A stretch of DNA of 64,000 bases from Pseudomonas iridis (GCF_017980685.1 NZ_JACXXO010000002.1:434001-498000), one strand, 5' to 3'; shown: positions 36,518 to 46,594, counted from the first letter of the stretch. The notes: generated by a model not told the origin, from the letters alone. Made by a program: numbers and translations.

Positions 36518-39500
36518 TCAGGCCGTCGTGCCTGCCGCCTCCTCAACGATGCTGCCGGTTGGATACCCGGCCAGCTCCTGGCGGGTCAGGGTTTCGATCA
36601 GCGCGCTTTCCGCAACGATCCATGACGCCTGCAGTGAATTGGATTGCGTCTGGTAATCATCCGGCGCCAGTTCGTTGGCCGCATGCAAATCGTCGAGCGC
36701 TGCCTGGCGATCCTGAAACGGTTGCCGCTGCGTTTCAAAATCCACCTGGTACTTGTTGGTGATGAATTTCTGCCAGAACTCCCTGGTCACCAGCGCCTGG
36801 AACTCTTGCACGGAGTTGTCCAGCGCCAGCACGCTCTGGTGAGCCGCGTTCACCTGCTCATCTGAAACATTGACCAGGCGACCGAAGCCCATGCGCTCAG
36901 GTTGCCCGGGCAATAGCAGGCGGTCGCGCAGGGCGTGGCGATAGAACAATCTGATTTCGACCTCTTCCGGTATCTGCGGCGCGGGCAGCCGGCGCATCTC
37001 TTCAGGCGTCCTGGACTCGGCGATTGCGGCCTCGCGTTGGGCAATATCGGCCGCCGCGAGGGTGTCGACCTCGTGTAGCCGGAACAGGGCTCTGGACAGT
37101 TGGAACAGTGCTGGCCCCTGTTCCCTGTCGCCCGCCTGGGCGAGTGCGTGATGCATCATGACTCTGGTTTCGAGATTGGCGAAGGTGAATGCCGCACGAT
37201 CACAGCAGGTGGCTTCTCCCGCCCGATCGAACACTTCCCGGCGCAAGCTTTCGGATCGCTCGCTGTTTTCGCTGATGCTGTCGATCAGTTTCCACACCCG
37301 CTGTTGCAGGTCGGCGCGGCCGGCACCCTCTGGCAACAACAGGCGGTCAAGGGTATCGAACAGGCCGCCCGAGCCTTGCTGAGCCTCCAGGGCCTGCCAT
37401 TGAATCCTTCTGGCCTGCACGGCATCGGCGGCCATCCCCTTCGTCCAACGCGCCATTGGATCGGCAGCGGTCGCATGGTTGGCCGCAGGAACATGACCTC
37501 GTGCCGTGTCGACCAGATTATTCGGACCCGAAAGCGGTGTCTCGGCCTGAAGCAATCGTTCGTTGTACTGATTGATGCGCGTTAGCGTGGCGTCGGACAG
37601 GAGATTGTTGCGTACGTTGGTGACATTGTTGATGCGCACGGTATGCGGAAGTCGTTCGTTCGTTGGCGCGATGACGGCATCGGGGATGTCGACGATGCGG
37701 TTGTTGCTCAGGTCGAAAGTGTCCAGTAGTGGCTGTTCGGCAATGCCGGAGGGGAATGTATCGATGCCGGTATTCGCCAGGTCGAGGTGGCGCATGTCGG
37801 TGATGCGGCTGAAGTCCGGGCAGATACCCAGCCGCGGATTATCCTGCAGATCCAGCGCTCTTAGTGTCGTGCGCTCGGACAGTACGCGGGCAGTTTCGGC
37901 GGTCAGGGACAGCTGATTGTTATCCAGCGCCAATCGCGTCAGCCCGTGCATCTCTCCAATGGCGGGCGGCAGTTCGCGCAGTTGATTGCGCGACAGGTAC
38001 AGCCAGCGCACATGACGAAAGCGCGTCAGAAAACCTTCCGGGGAAGCCCTGAGATCCATATTGTTCAGTTTGAGCGAGCCGACGTGGCTGAAGTCGATGT
38101 CGATGTCCGGCAGACTGGGCAGCCTCAGGCCGCTCAGGTCCAGCTCAAGGCCGATGGGCGTGCGGTCGAAGGCGAGTTTTTGCGGCGTCTCCTGGCGCCA
38201 GCAACTGATAATCCGCTCGCTGGCTTTCAGACGGTCGCGACGCGAGTTGGCGTTGGCTGCCAACTGGTTGGCGGGAATGTATCCCATGAGGTTGCCTGCT
38301 CCGGAATAAACCCAATCGTCGAGCTGACGTTTCAGCCCGCTGAAGTCCTGTTCAAGGCCGGTGAGCCGGGCGGACGCGGCATCTTCTTCCAGACTCCACA
38401 GGTATTCCCTGCACGGTTTGATGTTTTTGCGCGGATACAATCGCCGATACCGTTGTGCCTGAGAGTTTTCACTGTCAAAAATGACGTCATCGGGGCCAGA
38501 GGTCAGCAGTTCGGGGTCCACTTCGTTCACCCGCCGCCAGTAGTCGTCGAACCTGCGCCAGTAGTTGGACGGAAAGTCGTTGCCATCGAGCGCGGTGACG
38601 CTGTTGATCCGGGCAATGGCCAGCAATTGCTTGGGCGCGGGGTCGAGGAACTGCGCTGGCACCTCGTTCAGGCGGTTGTTACGCAGGTCCAGCCGTTTCA
38701 GCGCTGTTTTGTCGTGCAGTCCGCTGGGCCAGCGATTGAGCTCCGTGTCGGACAACAGGAGATATTCCAGCTGCGTCATGGTGCTGAAGTCGGGGATGAG
38801 GTCCAGCGGATTGGCGGACAGGTCGAGGGTCGTCAACCGGCTCAGACCACTGATTCGCGTAGCCGCTTGCTCATCAAGAACGATAGTGTTCGAACTCAGG
38901 TCCAGTTGGGTCAGTTTGCTCATTTCACCCACGCTGTCGGGCAGGAACTTGAGGTCGCAATGGGTGATGGATAACGATTCCAGGCTGGTGAAGCTGCGCA
39001 GGAACAGGTCGCCGGCATCCGACCAGTCAACGGTTCGCAGCACCAGTGTCTTGACGTGGCTGAAGTCCGCCTGCAATACCGGGAGTGGCCCGAGGCCCTT
39101 GGGCAGTGTCAGCGTGTCTGCGGATTTGTCGAGCCAGCATTGCCTGAGCGTTTCGGCGACTTCTTGCCTCCAGAGTTTGAGTCGTGGATGGGCCGTGGAC
39201 GCGTTCTCAACGTATTCCTTCAATTGCACGTCGATGCGCTCCAACGCTTCCACCCGCCCGGCCAGCCCGTTACGCGTTGCTGCATCCAGCCCCATCAGGT
39301 AAACCCTGGCCGTCTGGGCATCCTTGTCGGGGTGCAATCGACGTATCAGGCCCACCTCGGGGATGTCAGCGTCGAGCCGGAACGCGGCCGGGTGAGCGCG
39401 GCTGACCAGTTCGGGATGCTCGGCGCCGACCCGCTCCCAGAAGGCCTCGAGGGATTTCCAGCAGTCCGCTGCAAAACGGTTGCCTTCCAGCCGCGTAACG

Positions 39501-41164
39501 CCGTTGATCCGGGCGCTGGCCGGCAGTTGATCCACTGGCGGATTGAGCACTGCGTCAGGCACTTCACTCAGTTGGTTGTGCCGTAAGTCGACCAGCGTTA
39601 GCCCTGATTGCCGGTGCAAACCTGTCGGCCATTGTTCGATGCCGGTGTTGCTCAGGTTCAAGGTCTGCAATTGATCCATCGCAGCGAAATCCGGCGTTCG
39701 TCCCAAGGGATTGCCCGACAGGTCGATATGCTGCAGTCGCTGGAGCCCGGCCAGACGCGCGGCGGATCGTTGATCGAGGCGGATCTGATTGCCGCTCAGA
39801 TCCAGCGTGATCAGGTTGCGCATGGCGGTGTTGGCCACAGGCAGCTTGTCCAGCGTGGAGCGGTTCACGGCGAGTCGAGACAGGTCGCTGAACCGGTTGA
39901 GAAAGGCGTCGGCGGCGTCCGACCAGTTGAGGGAGTCCAGCTCAAGGGTGCGCACATTCGCCAGGTCGACCGTGAGCCGTGGCAGCGTCGGATGTTCGTC
40001 TGCAAAGACGATTTTCAGCGTGGTGGTTTCCTTTCTCCAGCAACGCTTTAGGTCATTGACTACAGAGGCGATCCATTCTGTGCCGGAACCCTGGGTCGAT
40101 GTTGCGGTGCTGTCACGTGACCACGCGGCCAACTCGGCTTTCAGCGTCCGGTAATCGGCTTCCTGACGAGTCAGCAGCGTTGCGGCTTGCGTGCCAAATG
40201 ATCGGAGCAAGGCAGTCACTTGCGCCTCGGTCAAGGCTGGATACAGTTTGCGCACGCGCGCCGCCGGACTTTTCAGGCGATTGAGCGCCGAGCTGAAATG
40301 ATCCTTCCAGTTGGAGGGCTGAGAACTTTGCCCTCGCTGCATGCCTCCCGCGCCGGGGACGTTGACGCCCAACCAACCGTCGACCGCGTCGAACACGATG
40401 GCTTGCGACCTGCCTGGGCGCGTGGCGACATAGCGGTTGTCGGTAGCGCTGGCCACCGGGTCTTCGGCACGGACAATCCGCATCACCGGTGTGAGTGCCG
40501 TCGATGCGTCGAGGTCGTGCAGGGCTTGGTAGGCGTGGGTGTCGATCACTACGTAGAGCTTGCCGTCCAGGCGCAAAAGTCCGTCGTCACCGGGGGTGAT
40601 ACCGGTGAAATCCAGCGCTGTGCGAAATCCCTGCAGGCGCGCTTCGCTCAAGGCGAAAGTGATGGGCGCAACCTCCAGCGGCTCCCACAGGTGGCTGGTT
40701 GGATCGCGCACCAGCACCGGCCCGGAAGGGTGCAGCTCACTCGGCAGGCGGGCGCGAAGCTGACCTGTGGCAGCAATCTGCGCCACTTCGACAATGCCTC
40801 CCTCGGCGACATCCACGTACTGCCGACCTTTGTGGATTCTGACCCCGTGTTCGTTGGCAGGCGCCAAGGTGATGTCCGCGCTGATCCAGTAGTGCGCCAG
40901 AGGCATTGACTCAGTTGTTTGTCGGGCAACAGCGGTTACCGTGGGTTTGATGGTCAACACCGGTGCAGGCGTGATCGCGTCCAGGCCGGCCTCATCGAGG
41001 GGCATGCTGTGGCGCAAGGTAACGGTTGGCGATAGCGCTTCGTCAGGCCCCGCATGGGGGCGCGTGGACGCATCGCGCCGTTGCGCTGCCGTGTGGTCAG
41101 GTTCGTCAGGCCGTACGTGGATATCGACAGTGATTTTGCCTCTGACAGGCTGTTTGGGTGACAT
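36518..41164 (-). CDS. LRR protein with C-terminal NEL-type E3 ubiquitin ligase domain
   Basis: 1548 residues. Residues 1-85 are polar and disordered; residues about 88-280 are the N-terminal module shared with the next three genes (GVRIHKGRQYVDV, DGLLRLDGKLYVVIDTHAYQAL, MRIVRAEDPVA). Three tandem cassettes follow, each a helical linker with a CWRKE/CWLDK/CWRQE motif plus LRRs, at about 301-580, 605-880 and 903-1200. The last 310 residues match the NEL domain of IpaH/SspH-type ligases: SLRREVFDRAGEATCCDRAAF with the expected catalytic Cys1320 in a C-x-D motif and a basic residue after it. Such ligases transfer ubiquitin to host proteins after delivery by type III secretion. Here the host, route and activity are inferred. 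Start supported by AAGGATGA upstream. Confidence 0.88.
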   Translation of the reverse strand: MSPKQPVRGKITVDIHVRPDEPDHTAAQRRDASTRPHAGPDEALSPTVTLRHSMPLDEAGLDAITPAPVLTIKPTVTAVARQTTESMPLAHYWISADITLAPANEHGVRIHKGRQYVDVAEGGIVEVAQIAATGQLRARLPSELHPSGPVLVRDPTSHLWEPLEVAPITFALSEARLQGFRTALDFTGITPGDDGLLRLDGKLYVVIDTHAYQALHDLDASTALTPVMRIVRAEDPVASATDNRYVATRPGRSQAIVFDAVDGWLGVNVPGAGGMQRGQSSQPSNWKDHFSSALNRLKSPAARVRKLYPALTEAQVTALLRSFGTQAATLLTRQEADYRTLKAELAAWSRDSTATSTQGSGTEWIASVVNDLKRCWRKETTTLKIVFADEHPTLPRLTVDLANVRTLELDSLNWSDAADAFLNRFSDLSRLAVNRSTLDKLPVANTAMRNLITLDLSGNQIRLDQRSAARLAGLQRLQHIDLSGNPLGRTPDFAAMDQLQTLNLSNTGIEQWPTGLHRQSGLTLVDLRHNQLSEVPDAVLNPPVDQLPASARINGVTRLEGNRFAADCWKSLEAFWERVGAEHPELVSRAHPAAFRLDADIPEVGLIRRLHPDKDAQTARVYLMGLDAATRNGLAGRVEALERIDVQLKEYVENASTAHPRLKLWRQEVAETLRQCWLDKSADTLTLPKGLGPLPVLQADFSHVKTLVLRTVDWSDAGDLFLRSFTSLESLSITHCDLKFLPDSVGEMSKLTQLDLSSNTIVLDEQAATRISGLSRLTTLDLSANPLDLIPDFSTMTQLEYLLLSDTELNRWPSGLHDKTALKRLDLRNNRLNEVPAQFLDPAPKQLLAIARINSVTALDGNDFPSNYWRRFDDYWRRVNEVDPELLTSGPDDVIFDSENSQAQRYRRLYPRKNIKPCREYLWSLEEDAASARLTGLEQDFSGLKRQLDDWVYSGAGNLMGYIPANQLAANANSRRDRLKASERIISCWRQETPQKLAFDRTPIGLELDLSGLRLPSLPDIDIDFSHVGSLKLNNMDLRASPEGFLTRFRHVRWLYLSRNQLRELPPAIGEMHGLTRLALDNNQLSLTAETARVLSERTTLRALDLQDNPRLGICPDFSRITDMRHLDLANTGIDTFPSGIAEQPLLDTFDLSNNRIVDIPDAVIAPTNERLPHTVRINNVTNVRNNLLSDATLTRINQYNERLLQAETPLSGPNNLVDTARGHVPAANHATAADPMARWTKGMAADAVQARRIQWQALEAQQGSGGLFDTLDRLLLPEGAGRADLQQRVWKLIDSISENSERSESLRREVFDRAGEATCCDRAAFTFANLETRVMMHHALAQAGDREQGPALFQLSRALFRLHEVDTLAAADIAQREAAIAESRTPEEMRRLPAPQIPEEVEIRLFYRHALRDRLLLPGQPERMGFGRLVNVSDEQVNAAHQSVLALDNSVQEFQALVTREFWQKFITNKYQVDFETQRQPFQDRQAALDDLHAANELAPDDYQTQSNSLQASWIVAESALIETLTRQELAGYPTGSIVEEAAGTTA

Positions 41165-41230
41165 GCGTTCATCCTTGAAGGTTTGTCATTTCATGGGTGA
41201 CCCGGTCGGGTCGGTTATCGCGCTGGTCTG

Positions 41231-43840
41231 TCAGCGCGGGTTGGCGGGCGTCGCGGCCGCCAGGTCGAATATCTTGCGTGCGGTCTTGCCATCAAACGTC
41301 TCGCGCCAGATGCCCAGGTGCGGGCGTCCGGCCCCGGCATCCCGGCGCTGGGATTCAAGGCCCAGCCGGCTTTGCTCAAGCGTCTTGAGATGGCCGCCCT
41401 TGACCTGGAAGTTCAGCGCCGGGCTGTGCTCGCTGTCATAGTGAAAATGCGCCTCCCACAAGGGCGCCTGGCCGGTACGATCCTGGAGGCTGTAGACGTC
41501 CAGAAAAGACTTCTTGCTGCCCTTGCCCAATGGTTTGCGAACCACGGTTCGTGTCGCCGTCAGCTCGGCGTTATCCAGCAGGAAATTCAGGCGCATGATG
41601 TCCAGCACCTGCCTGTTCTTGTACATCCGGACCTGCACGGTGTGTCCGCCGCGAATCAGTGCCGCGCCAGCCGCCCGCAAACGTCTGGACAGGCTGGTCA
41701 TGACCGGATCCTCGGCGGCCCCGGGGCTGTTTTCCAGCGCAGTGGCCTGATCGCTGCAGCGATCGGCGTGCTCGCCGAGGTACCGGATGATCTCGCCGGG
41801 GTATTCATTCCTGGCTTCTTTCGCCTTTGCTTCGGCCAGGTGTACCTCAACGTCATCCAGCAACCGGTTGGCTTCACGGATCAATTCCGGCCTTGAGGCA
41901 GGGGCGACTGCAGGCCGCACAGGCTGCCATTCTCCCTGTCTTTTTTCGTATCGCTGGGGCGGTGCATCCGGGCTGAACAGGTCAGGAACATTGATCGTAA
42001 CGTTGCCGTCGGCCGCCGTTTCGGTCTCGCCGATCAACACCTTGTAGGTACCGTGCTGACGGGTGCGGAACATTTTGCGTGGCAGCGGCGGCGCGGCGGT
42101 TTCGCTCGTCGCTGGCTGGCGCGGAACGAAGTCGAAGTCGATGTCCTGATCCAGACCTGGCAGCTCCGTATCACCGCCCCACGATTCATATTGCTGGTTC
42201 AAGCGGCTTTCGATGCGCTGCTCGAACGGTTCGATCAACGCCAGGATCTCCCTGATGTAGCCGGCCTTTTCCGGGCTGCTGGAGGTCGCCAGCGATGCGA
42301 TGTGCAACCTGTCTTCCTTGAGGCAATCAAGCGCGTAGATCAGGACAAAGGGATGCTCTGCCTCAGGAATGCTATCGATATCGGCGGTCAGCAGCTTGAT
42401 CGCCTGCAGTGACTGAGTCCCGACCTCCGGCGGGTGTTCAGGGTGGTCCGACAGCAGGCGCAGATAGAGGGTCAGCCTGCTACCGTTGACCTGATCGTGG
42501 CCGGGCACTGTCTTGTTGAGTTCGATGATTTCATCGGCGGAGTCGCGTGAGTCTTTGAGGATTTGATCGATCACGGCCTGGCGCTCATCGAGCAACTTGA
42601 GCTTTTTGTTCAGATGGGTGAGGGACCGCCTGAAACTGTCGAAGGTAAGCGCCGCGATCGTGGGCCGTACCCGCAAGTCCATCACCACCATGAGCCGGTT
42701 GAGGCTTTGCACCCTCTCTTTGCGGAAGGTATGCAGCTCCTGTTTGTACAGGCCACTGGTCTTCAGGTGAATCAGCCATTCCCGGTTATCGACGCAGGAC
42801 TGTACGAAGTCAGTCTCTAATTTGATGTGTTTGAGCAAATGCACTTCCAGGCCGATCAAGGCCCTGGTTTTTTCATCGCTGGCATCCGGCAATTCACGCG
42901 CCTTGCCCCAGAGCTGCTCGTAGGTTGCGTGTGATTGACTCATCACCTGAAAAGCCTCACTGATTGGACGGTACCGCTCCAGCAGCACGTCTTTGGTGAG
43001 CCTGGCCTGCGCACTGCGACGCATGCCGCCCTGCAGACCCACCGCGACGCCAACCCAGGTGTCTGCGGCCTCTCGAGTCACGGCCAGGCTCACGCCAGCG
43101 CGGCTGGCGTGATAGATGTTCGTGCTATCGGCGGCCACCGGATCGGCTGCCTTGACGATGCGCAGGACAGGCTGCCCGGGCGTGGAAGCTTCGAGATCCT
43201 GCAGCGCCTGATACGCCCCTTTTCCGATGACCACGTAGCGTTTGCCGTCGTGATGCCACAGTCCGTCACTGCCGGGCTCGACCCCGCTGAAATCCAGTTC
43301 GGTGCGAAAAGGCTGCAGGCGTGCCTCGGTCAGAGGGAAGGTCGCGGTATCGGCATCAGTCAGCGGATGCCAGACCCGGGTGTGAGGGTCGCGCCGCAGC
43401 AGCGGGCCGGACGCGATCCGCTCGCTGGACCGGGTGGCTCGGTACAGGCCAGTGTCCGCATCCACCGCAACCTGCGTCACGCCTCCGTCATGCAGGTCGG
43501 CGTAATGGCGCCCCTTGTGCAGGCGCAAATCGTTTGCGTCGAGCGGCACGTGGATGGGTGTCGCGTTAATTCGGTACTGCTCCAGCGTCAGGGTCGTCTG
43601 CGTATGGGGCGGTATTGATGCCGTGGTAGTGCCAATTTTTCCTACCGTCAGTGCTGGCACATGATGAATCCCATCGACGTCCACGTTGTCAGGCGTCATG
43701 CCTGGCCTTGACGGTCGTGGCGCATGAGTATTCGACGAGTCACCGTCCTGGCGATGCGCGGTGCTGCCATCTGCGGTGTGCCGAGGTGGCGTGTGGACAT
43801 CGACCGAGACGGTGACGCGGGGCGGGGTTTTGGTTCCCAT
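41231..43840 (-). CDS. NEL-operon paralog without LRRs, carrying the shared C-terminal domain (copy 2)
   Basis: Start chosen at ATG 43840 (MGTKTPPRVTVSVDV) because it leaves AAGGATGA at the same distance as in the sister genes; the ATG at 43849 lies inside that ribosome site. 869 residues: disordered N-terminus, shared module at about 85-275 (LRLHKGRHYADL, TGLYRATRSSERIASGP, DGLWHHDGKRYVVIGKGAYQAL). A long helical middle at about 280-590 includes a short IDFDFVP motif. The end (about 772-860) is a conserved domain with GKGSKKSFLDVYSL, AHFHY, GGHLKTLEQS and IWRETFDGKTARKIFD. It is homologous over its length to the 43927-46500 product. No LRR, NEL, signal peptide or membrane helix seen. Function unknown; effector or toxin role inferred from the operon. 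Confidence 0.8.
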   Translation of the reverse strand: MGTKTPPRVTVSVDVHTPPRHTADGSTAHRQDGDSSNTHAPRPSRPGMTPDNVDVDGIHHVPALTVGKIGTTTASIPPHTQTTLTLEQYRINATPIHVPLDANDLRLHKGRHYADLHDGGVTQVAVDADTGLYRATRSSERIASGPLLRRDPHTRVWHPLTDADTATFPLTEARLQPFRTELDFSGVEPGSDGLWHHDGKRYVVIGKGAYQALQDLEASTPGQPVLRIVKAADPVAADSTNIYHASRAGVSLAVTREAADTWVGVAVGLQGGMRRSAQARLTKDVLLERYRPISEAFQVMSQSHATYEQLWGKARELPDASDEKTRALIGLEVHLLKHIKLETDFVQSCVDNREWLIHLKTSGLYKQELHTFRKERVQSLNRLMVVMDLRVRPTIAALTFDSFRRSLTHLNKKLKLLDERQAVIDQILKDSRDSADEIIELNKTVPGHDQVNGSRLTLYLRLLSDHPEHPPEVGTQSLQAIKLLTADIDSIPEAEHPFVLIYALDCLKEDRLHIASLATSSSPEKAGYIREILALIEPFEQRIESRLNQQYESWGGDTELPGLDQDIDFDFVPRQPATSETAAPPLPRKMFRTRQHGTYKVLIGETETAADGNVTINVPDLFSPDAPPQRYEKRQGEWQPVRPAVAPASRPELIREANRLLDDVEVHLAEAKAKEARNEYPGEIIRYLGEHADRCSDQATALENSPGAAEDPVMTSLSRRLRAAGAALIRGGHTVQVRMYKNRQVLDIMRLNFLLDNAELTATRTVVRKPLGKGSKKSFLDVYSLQDRTGQAPLWEAHFHYDSEHSPALNFQVKGGHLKTLEQSRLGLESQRRDAGAGRPHLGIWRETFDGKTARKIFDLAAATPANPR

Positions 43841-43845
43841 TGTGT

Positions 43846-43856
43846 TCATCCTTGAG
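43846..43856 (-). promoter_or_regulatory. Ribosome site deciding the start of the 869-residue gene
   Basis: On the minus strand CTCAAGGATGA, where the ATG inside it begins the longer reading frame. The same element precedes all five family genes (881-891, 41169-41179, 46507-46517, 48389-48399), always 4-8 bases before the next ATG, so the downstream ATG at 43840 is the better start. Confidence 0.7.
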
Positions 43857-43926
43857 TGGTTGCTCCATCAGCCCTGCGGGTACAAGGGCTGATGGGGAAG
43901 GTGTGCTGGCGTGGACGGGCGAGCTA

Positions 43927-46500
43927 TCACTGCGCAACATCGAAAATCTTCTGCGCGGTCCTGCTGTCGATTGCTTCGCGCCAGATCGGGACGTGCACCC
44001 GCCCGGCCTGTTGATCCCGGCGTTGGGAGGCCAGACCCGAACTGCTCTGTTCGAGAGTTTTCAGGTGGCCGCCCTGAACGGTGAAATCACCGGCGGCGCT
44101 GTCTGCCTTTGCGTAATGAAAATGTGCATGCCAGAGCGGCTCGCCAGTGCGCCTGTCATTGAGCGAATAGATATCCAGATAATGTTTGTTGCTGCCCTTG
44201 CCCCGTTCGAGCCGGGTGTGGGTCTTCATGGCGACGATCTGGTTCTGGCCGAGCAGGTAAGCCACTCGGCTGGCGCTCAGGAACGACTTGTCCTTGTAGA
44301 GCCGCACGCGGATGTCCTCACCTTCCTGGCGCAGTCGCTGGCTGTTCTGACGCAACTGGCTGATGAGCACAGCGATCTCTTCGTCGGCCGCATTCGGCTG
44401 TCGTTCCAGCTGTAACGCGACGTCATCGAGCTGCTCGGCTTTTGCGCCGAGAAACTCCACGATGTTGCTGGCATTGCGCCTGGCTTTTTCATCCTGCCTG
44501 GCGCTTCTAAGGTGGGCTTCGCATTGCTCCATTCGCTCATTGGCCAGCGCCATCAGCGTGGGCAACGCCATGTCCGGAGGCGGTGCCTGTCGGCGCCACT
44601 CGCCATCGCGGCGCTCGTACGTCTGCCAGACCTGTTCGACACTGCCGGGGTCTGTGACATCAATCACTTCTTCGCCTGAAGCGGTACGTCGCGGAAGGCC
44701 GACACTGATTTTGTAAACGTCGTGGTGACGGGCCCGAAACAGACGTCGGCGTGCAGGTGCCTGCCCGGCGTTTTCCTGATTGGGCACGAAGTCAAAGTCG
44801 ATGACCTCGTCCTGCGCCGGCATCGCCAGAGTGGTCAGCTGTTCGCGGTGATAGCGACTTGCCCGCTTTTCCAGGGTCTCCTCAAATGATTGCATGACCT
44901 CGATGATTTGCCGGCGGACACCGGCCTCGGCAGAATCCGGCGCGAACGCGAGGTTTTCGTATGAGGCCTTGATCGCGGCGGTCTGGTCCAGCAGGCCGGT
45001 GATGATCGCCAGGCGCGCCTGTTGCGGAACGCTGTCGATGTCATGGAACGCCGAAGCCGTTTCAATGTACGAGCGTGCCCATTGCGCCAACGCTGATTGG
45101 CTATCGCCGGGGTCGCCGCTGAGCAGTCGGCTGCGAGCCTCGACCCAGCCGGAGGTAATCACCTGCAAGTCCATCGAATGTGTCGTGGGCAGGGCGGTTT
45201 CGAGCGCCGAAGAGCGTGATTGTCTGAGAATGTCGTCGACCAGTTGCTGACGGATCTGCAGGATCTCGCGTTTTTTCCACAGGTGCTCGGCAATGGCCTC
45301 GTACATTGCGCGCGTGTCGTGCAAATCACCCAGCTCGATGAGCTTGCGCCGGTCGCTGGCGCCAATCAGACGGTCACAATTGTCGACGCTCTGCACGCGC
45401 AATTCGTGCAGTTCGTTCCTGAAAATGCCTTCCGGTTTGACCCGGCTGATCCAGTACCGCTCGTTTACATACCGGCCGATGTAGGCCTTGAGCAGATCCA
45501 GTTCTTGACGAAGACGCACCTCCAGCATTGCCAGTGCACCTCTTTCACCTTGGCTGCCCTGCTCCTGAGCGCGCCAGTTATCGGTTGCCTCTGAGCGTTT
45601 TTCACCGGCTGCCTGGACAAGCAATCCTTCGGTTTCGAGCGCGAGTGTCTTGTCGACAAGTTGCTGGTGCATGGCTTGGCCTCGGTGCACGCGCTGCATC
45701 CCGCCTGCGCCCTGGATGCTGGCGCCGACCCACCCACGCCGGGCATCGAACACGACCGGCTCCGAGCGGCCAGGCCGCGTGCTGAAGTAGACATTGTTTT
45801 CATCATGGGCCACGGCGTCCCCGGCGCGCACGATACGCATCACCTGGGTGTCGGGTGTTGAGGCATCGGTGTCATGCAGAACCTGATAAGCGCGAGTACG
45901 AATGACGGCGTAGAGCTTGCCGGCAAACCGGTAGAGGCCGTCGCTGCCGGGTTCGATACCGGTGAAATCCAGGTCACAGCGAAAAGCGTCGAGGCGGGTA
46001 TCGGACAGGTCATGGGGCGCCTGAGGTCGATCTTCCTGCCAGTATCGGCCATCGGCATCGGCCAGCAGTCGCGGCCCCGACGGTACGCGTTCACTTGATC
46101 GCGTGGCCCGATAACCACCCGTTTCCGGGTCCGCCGCAACCTGCACGAAGCGGCCGTTCGCCAGGGTCACGTACTGGCGCCCTTCGATCGTGCGCACCCC
46201 CTGAACATCGGGCTCCGGTAAGCCAGGGGGTAGCGCGATCCAGAAGTCCTCCAGCGTCGGCGCCGCCGTTTGCGCCGCAAGGCCAGTGTGCGCAGGCAAG
46301 GCTCTGACCTGCACGGCCGGTGCCGGGGTGATTGCGTCGATGTCGCCGCCCACGCGCGCGGGCGCCGCCGTACCGTGGTGTGCGTGAAAGGTGCCGCCAG
46401 CGGGATCAATCCGCGCCAGGCCATCAGCCCACGAGGTACTTGTTTTCGGGGATTTTACTGCGGTGGGCCCGGACGGGGCCTTGGGTGTTTTGCCGATCAT
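43927..46500 (-). CDS. NEL-operon paralog without LRRs, carrying the shared C-terminal domain (copy 1)
   Basis: 857 residues starting MIGKTPKAPSGP after AAGGATGAG. The shared N-terminal module lies at about 85-275 (GVRTIEGRQYVTL, TGGYRATRSSERVPSGP, DGLYRFAGKLYAVIRTRAYQVL, TRPGRSEPVVFD). The middle (about 280-590) is strongly helical with many charged residues and ends in VIDFDFVPNQ. The C-terminal domain (about 767-855) has GKGSNKHYLDIYSL, AHFHY, GGHLKTLEQS and PIWREAIDSRTAQKIFD. It is the sister of the 41231-43840 product. No known catalytic motif is recognised; the conserved H-x-H pair in AHFHY is the most obvious candidate site. 86 bases separate its stop from the next gene's start. Confidence 0.8.
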   Translation of the reverse strand: MIGKTPKAPSGPTAVKSPKTSTSWADGLARIDPAGGTFHAHHGTAAPARVGGDIDAITPAPAVQVRALPAHTGLAAQTAAPTLEDFWIALPPGLPEPDVQGVRTIEGRQYVTLANGRFVQVAADPETGGYRATRSSERVPSGPRLLADADGRYWQEDRPQAPHDLSDTRLDAFRCDLDFTGIEPGSDGLYRFAGKLYAVIRTRAYQVLHDTDASTPDTQVMRIVRAGDAVAHDENNVYFSTRPGRSEPVVFDARRGWVGASIQGAGGMQRVHRGQAMHQQLVDKTLALETEGLLVQAAGEKRSEATDNWRAQEQGSQGERGALAMLEVRLRQELDLLKAYIGRYVNERYWISRVKPEGIFRNELHELRVQSVDNCDRLIGASDRRKLIELGDLHDTRAMYEAIAEHLWKKREILQIRQQLVDDILRQSRSSALETALPTTHSMDLQVITSGWVEARSRLLSGDPGDSQSALAQWARSYIETASAFHDIDSVPQQARLAIITGLLDQTAAIKASYENLAFAPDSAEAGVRRQIIEVMQSFEETLEKRASRYHREQLTTLAMPAQDEVIDFDFVPNQENAGQAPARRRLFRARHHDVYKISVGLPRRTASGEEVIDVTDPGSVEQVWQTYERRDGEWRRQAPPPDMALPTLMALANERMEQCEAHLRSARQDEKARRNASNIVEFLGAKAEQLDDVALQLERQPNAADEEIAVLISQLRQNSQRLRQEGEDIRVRLYKDKSFLSASRVAYLLGQNQIVAMKTHTRLERGKGSNKHYLDIYSLNDRRTGEPLWHAHFHYAKADSAAGDFTVQGGHLKTLEQSSSGLASQRRDQQAGRVHVPIWREAIDSRTAQKIFDVAQ

Positions 46501-46594
46501 GAATACTCATCCTTGAGCAGTCGTCGAGCAGCCCTGTCAGACAGGGCTGCTGCAAGTCCAGTGAAGGTTTGTGTCCGCGAAGGTGCCTCGCGTC

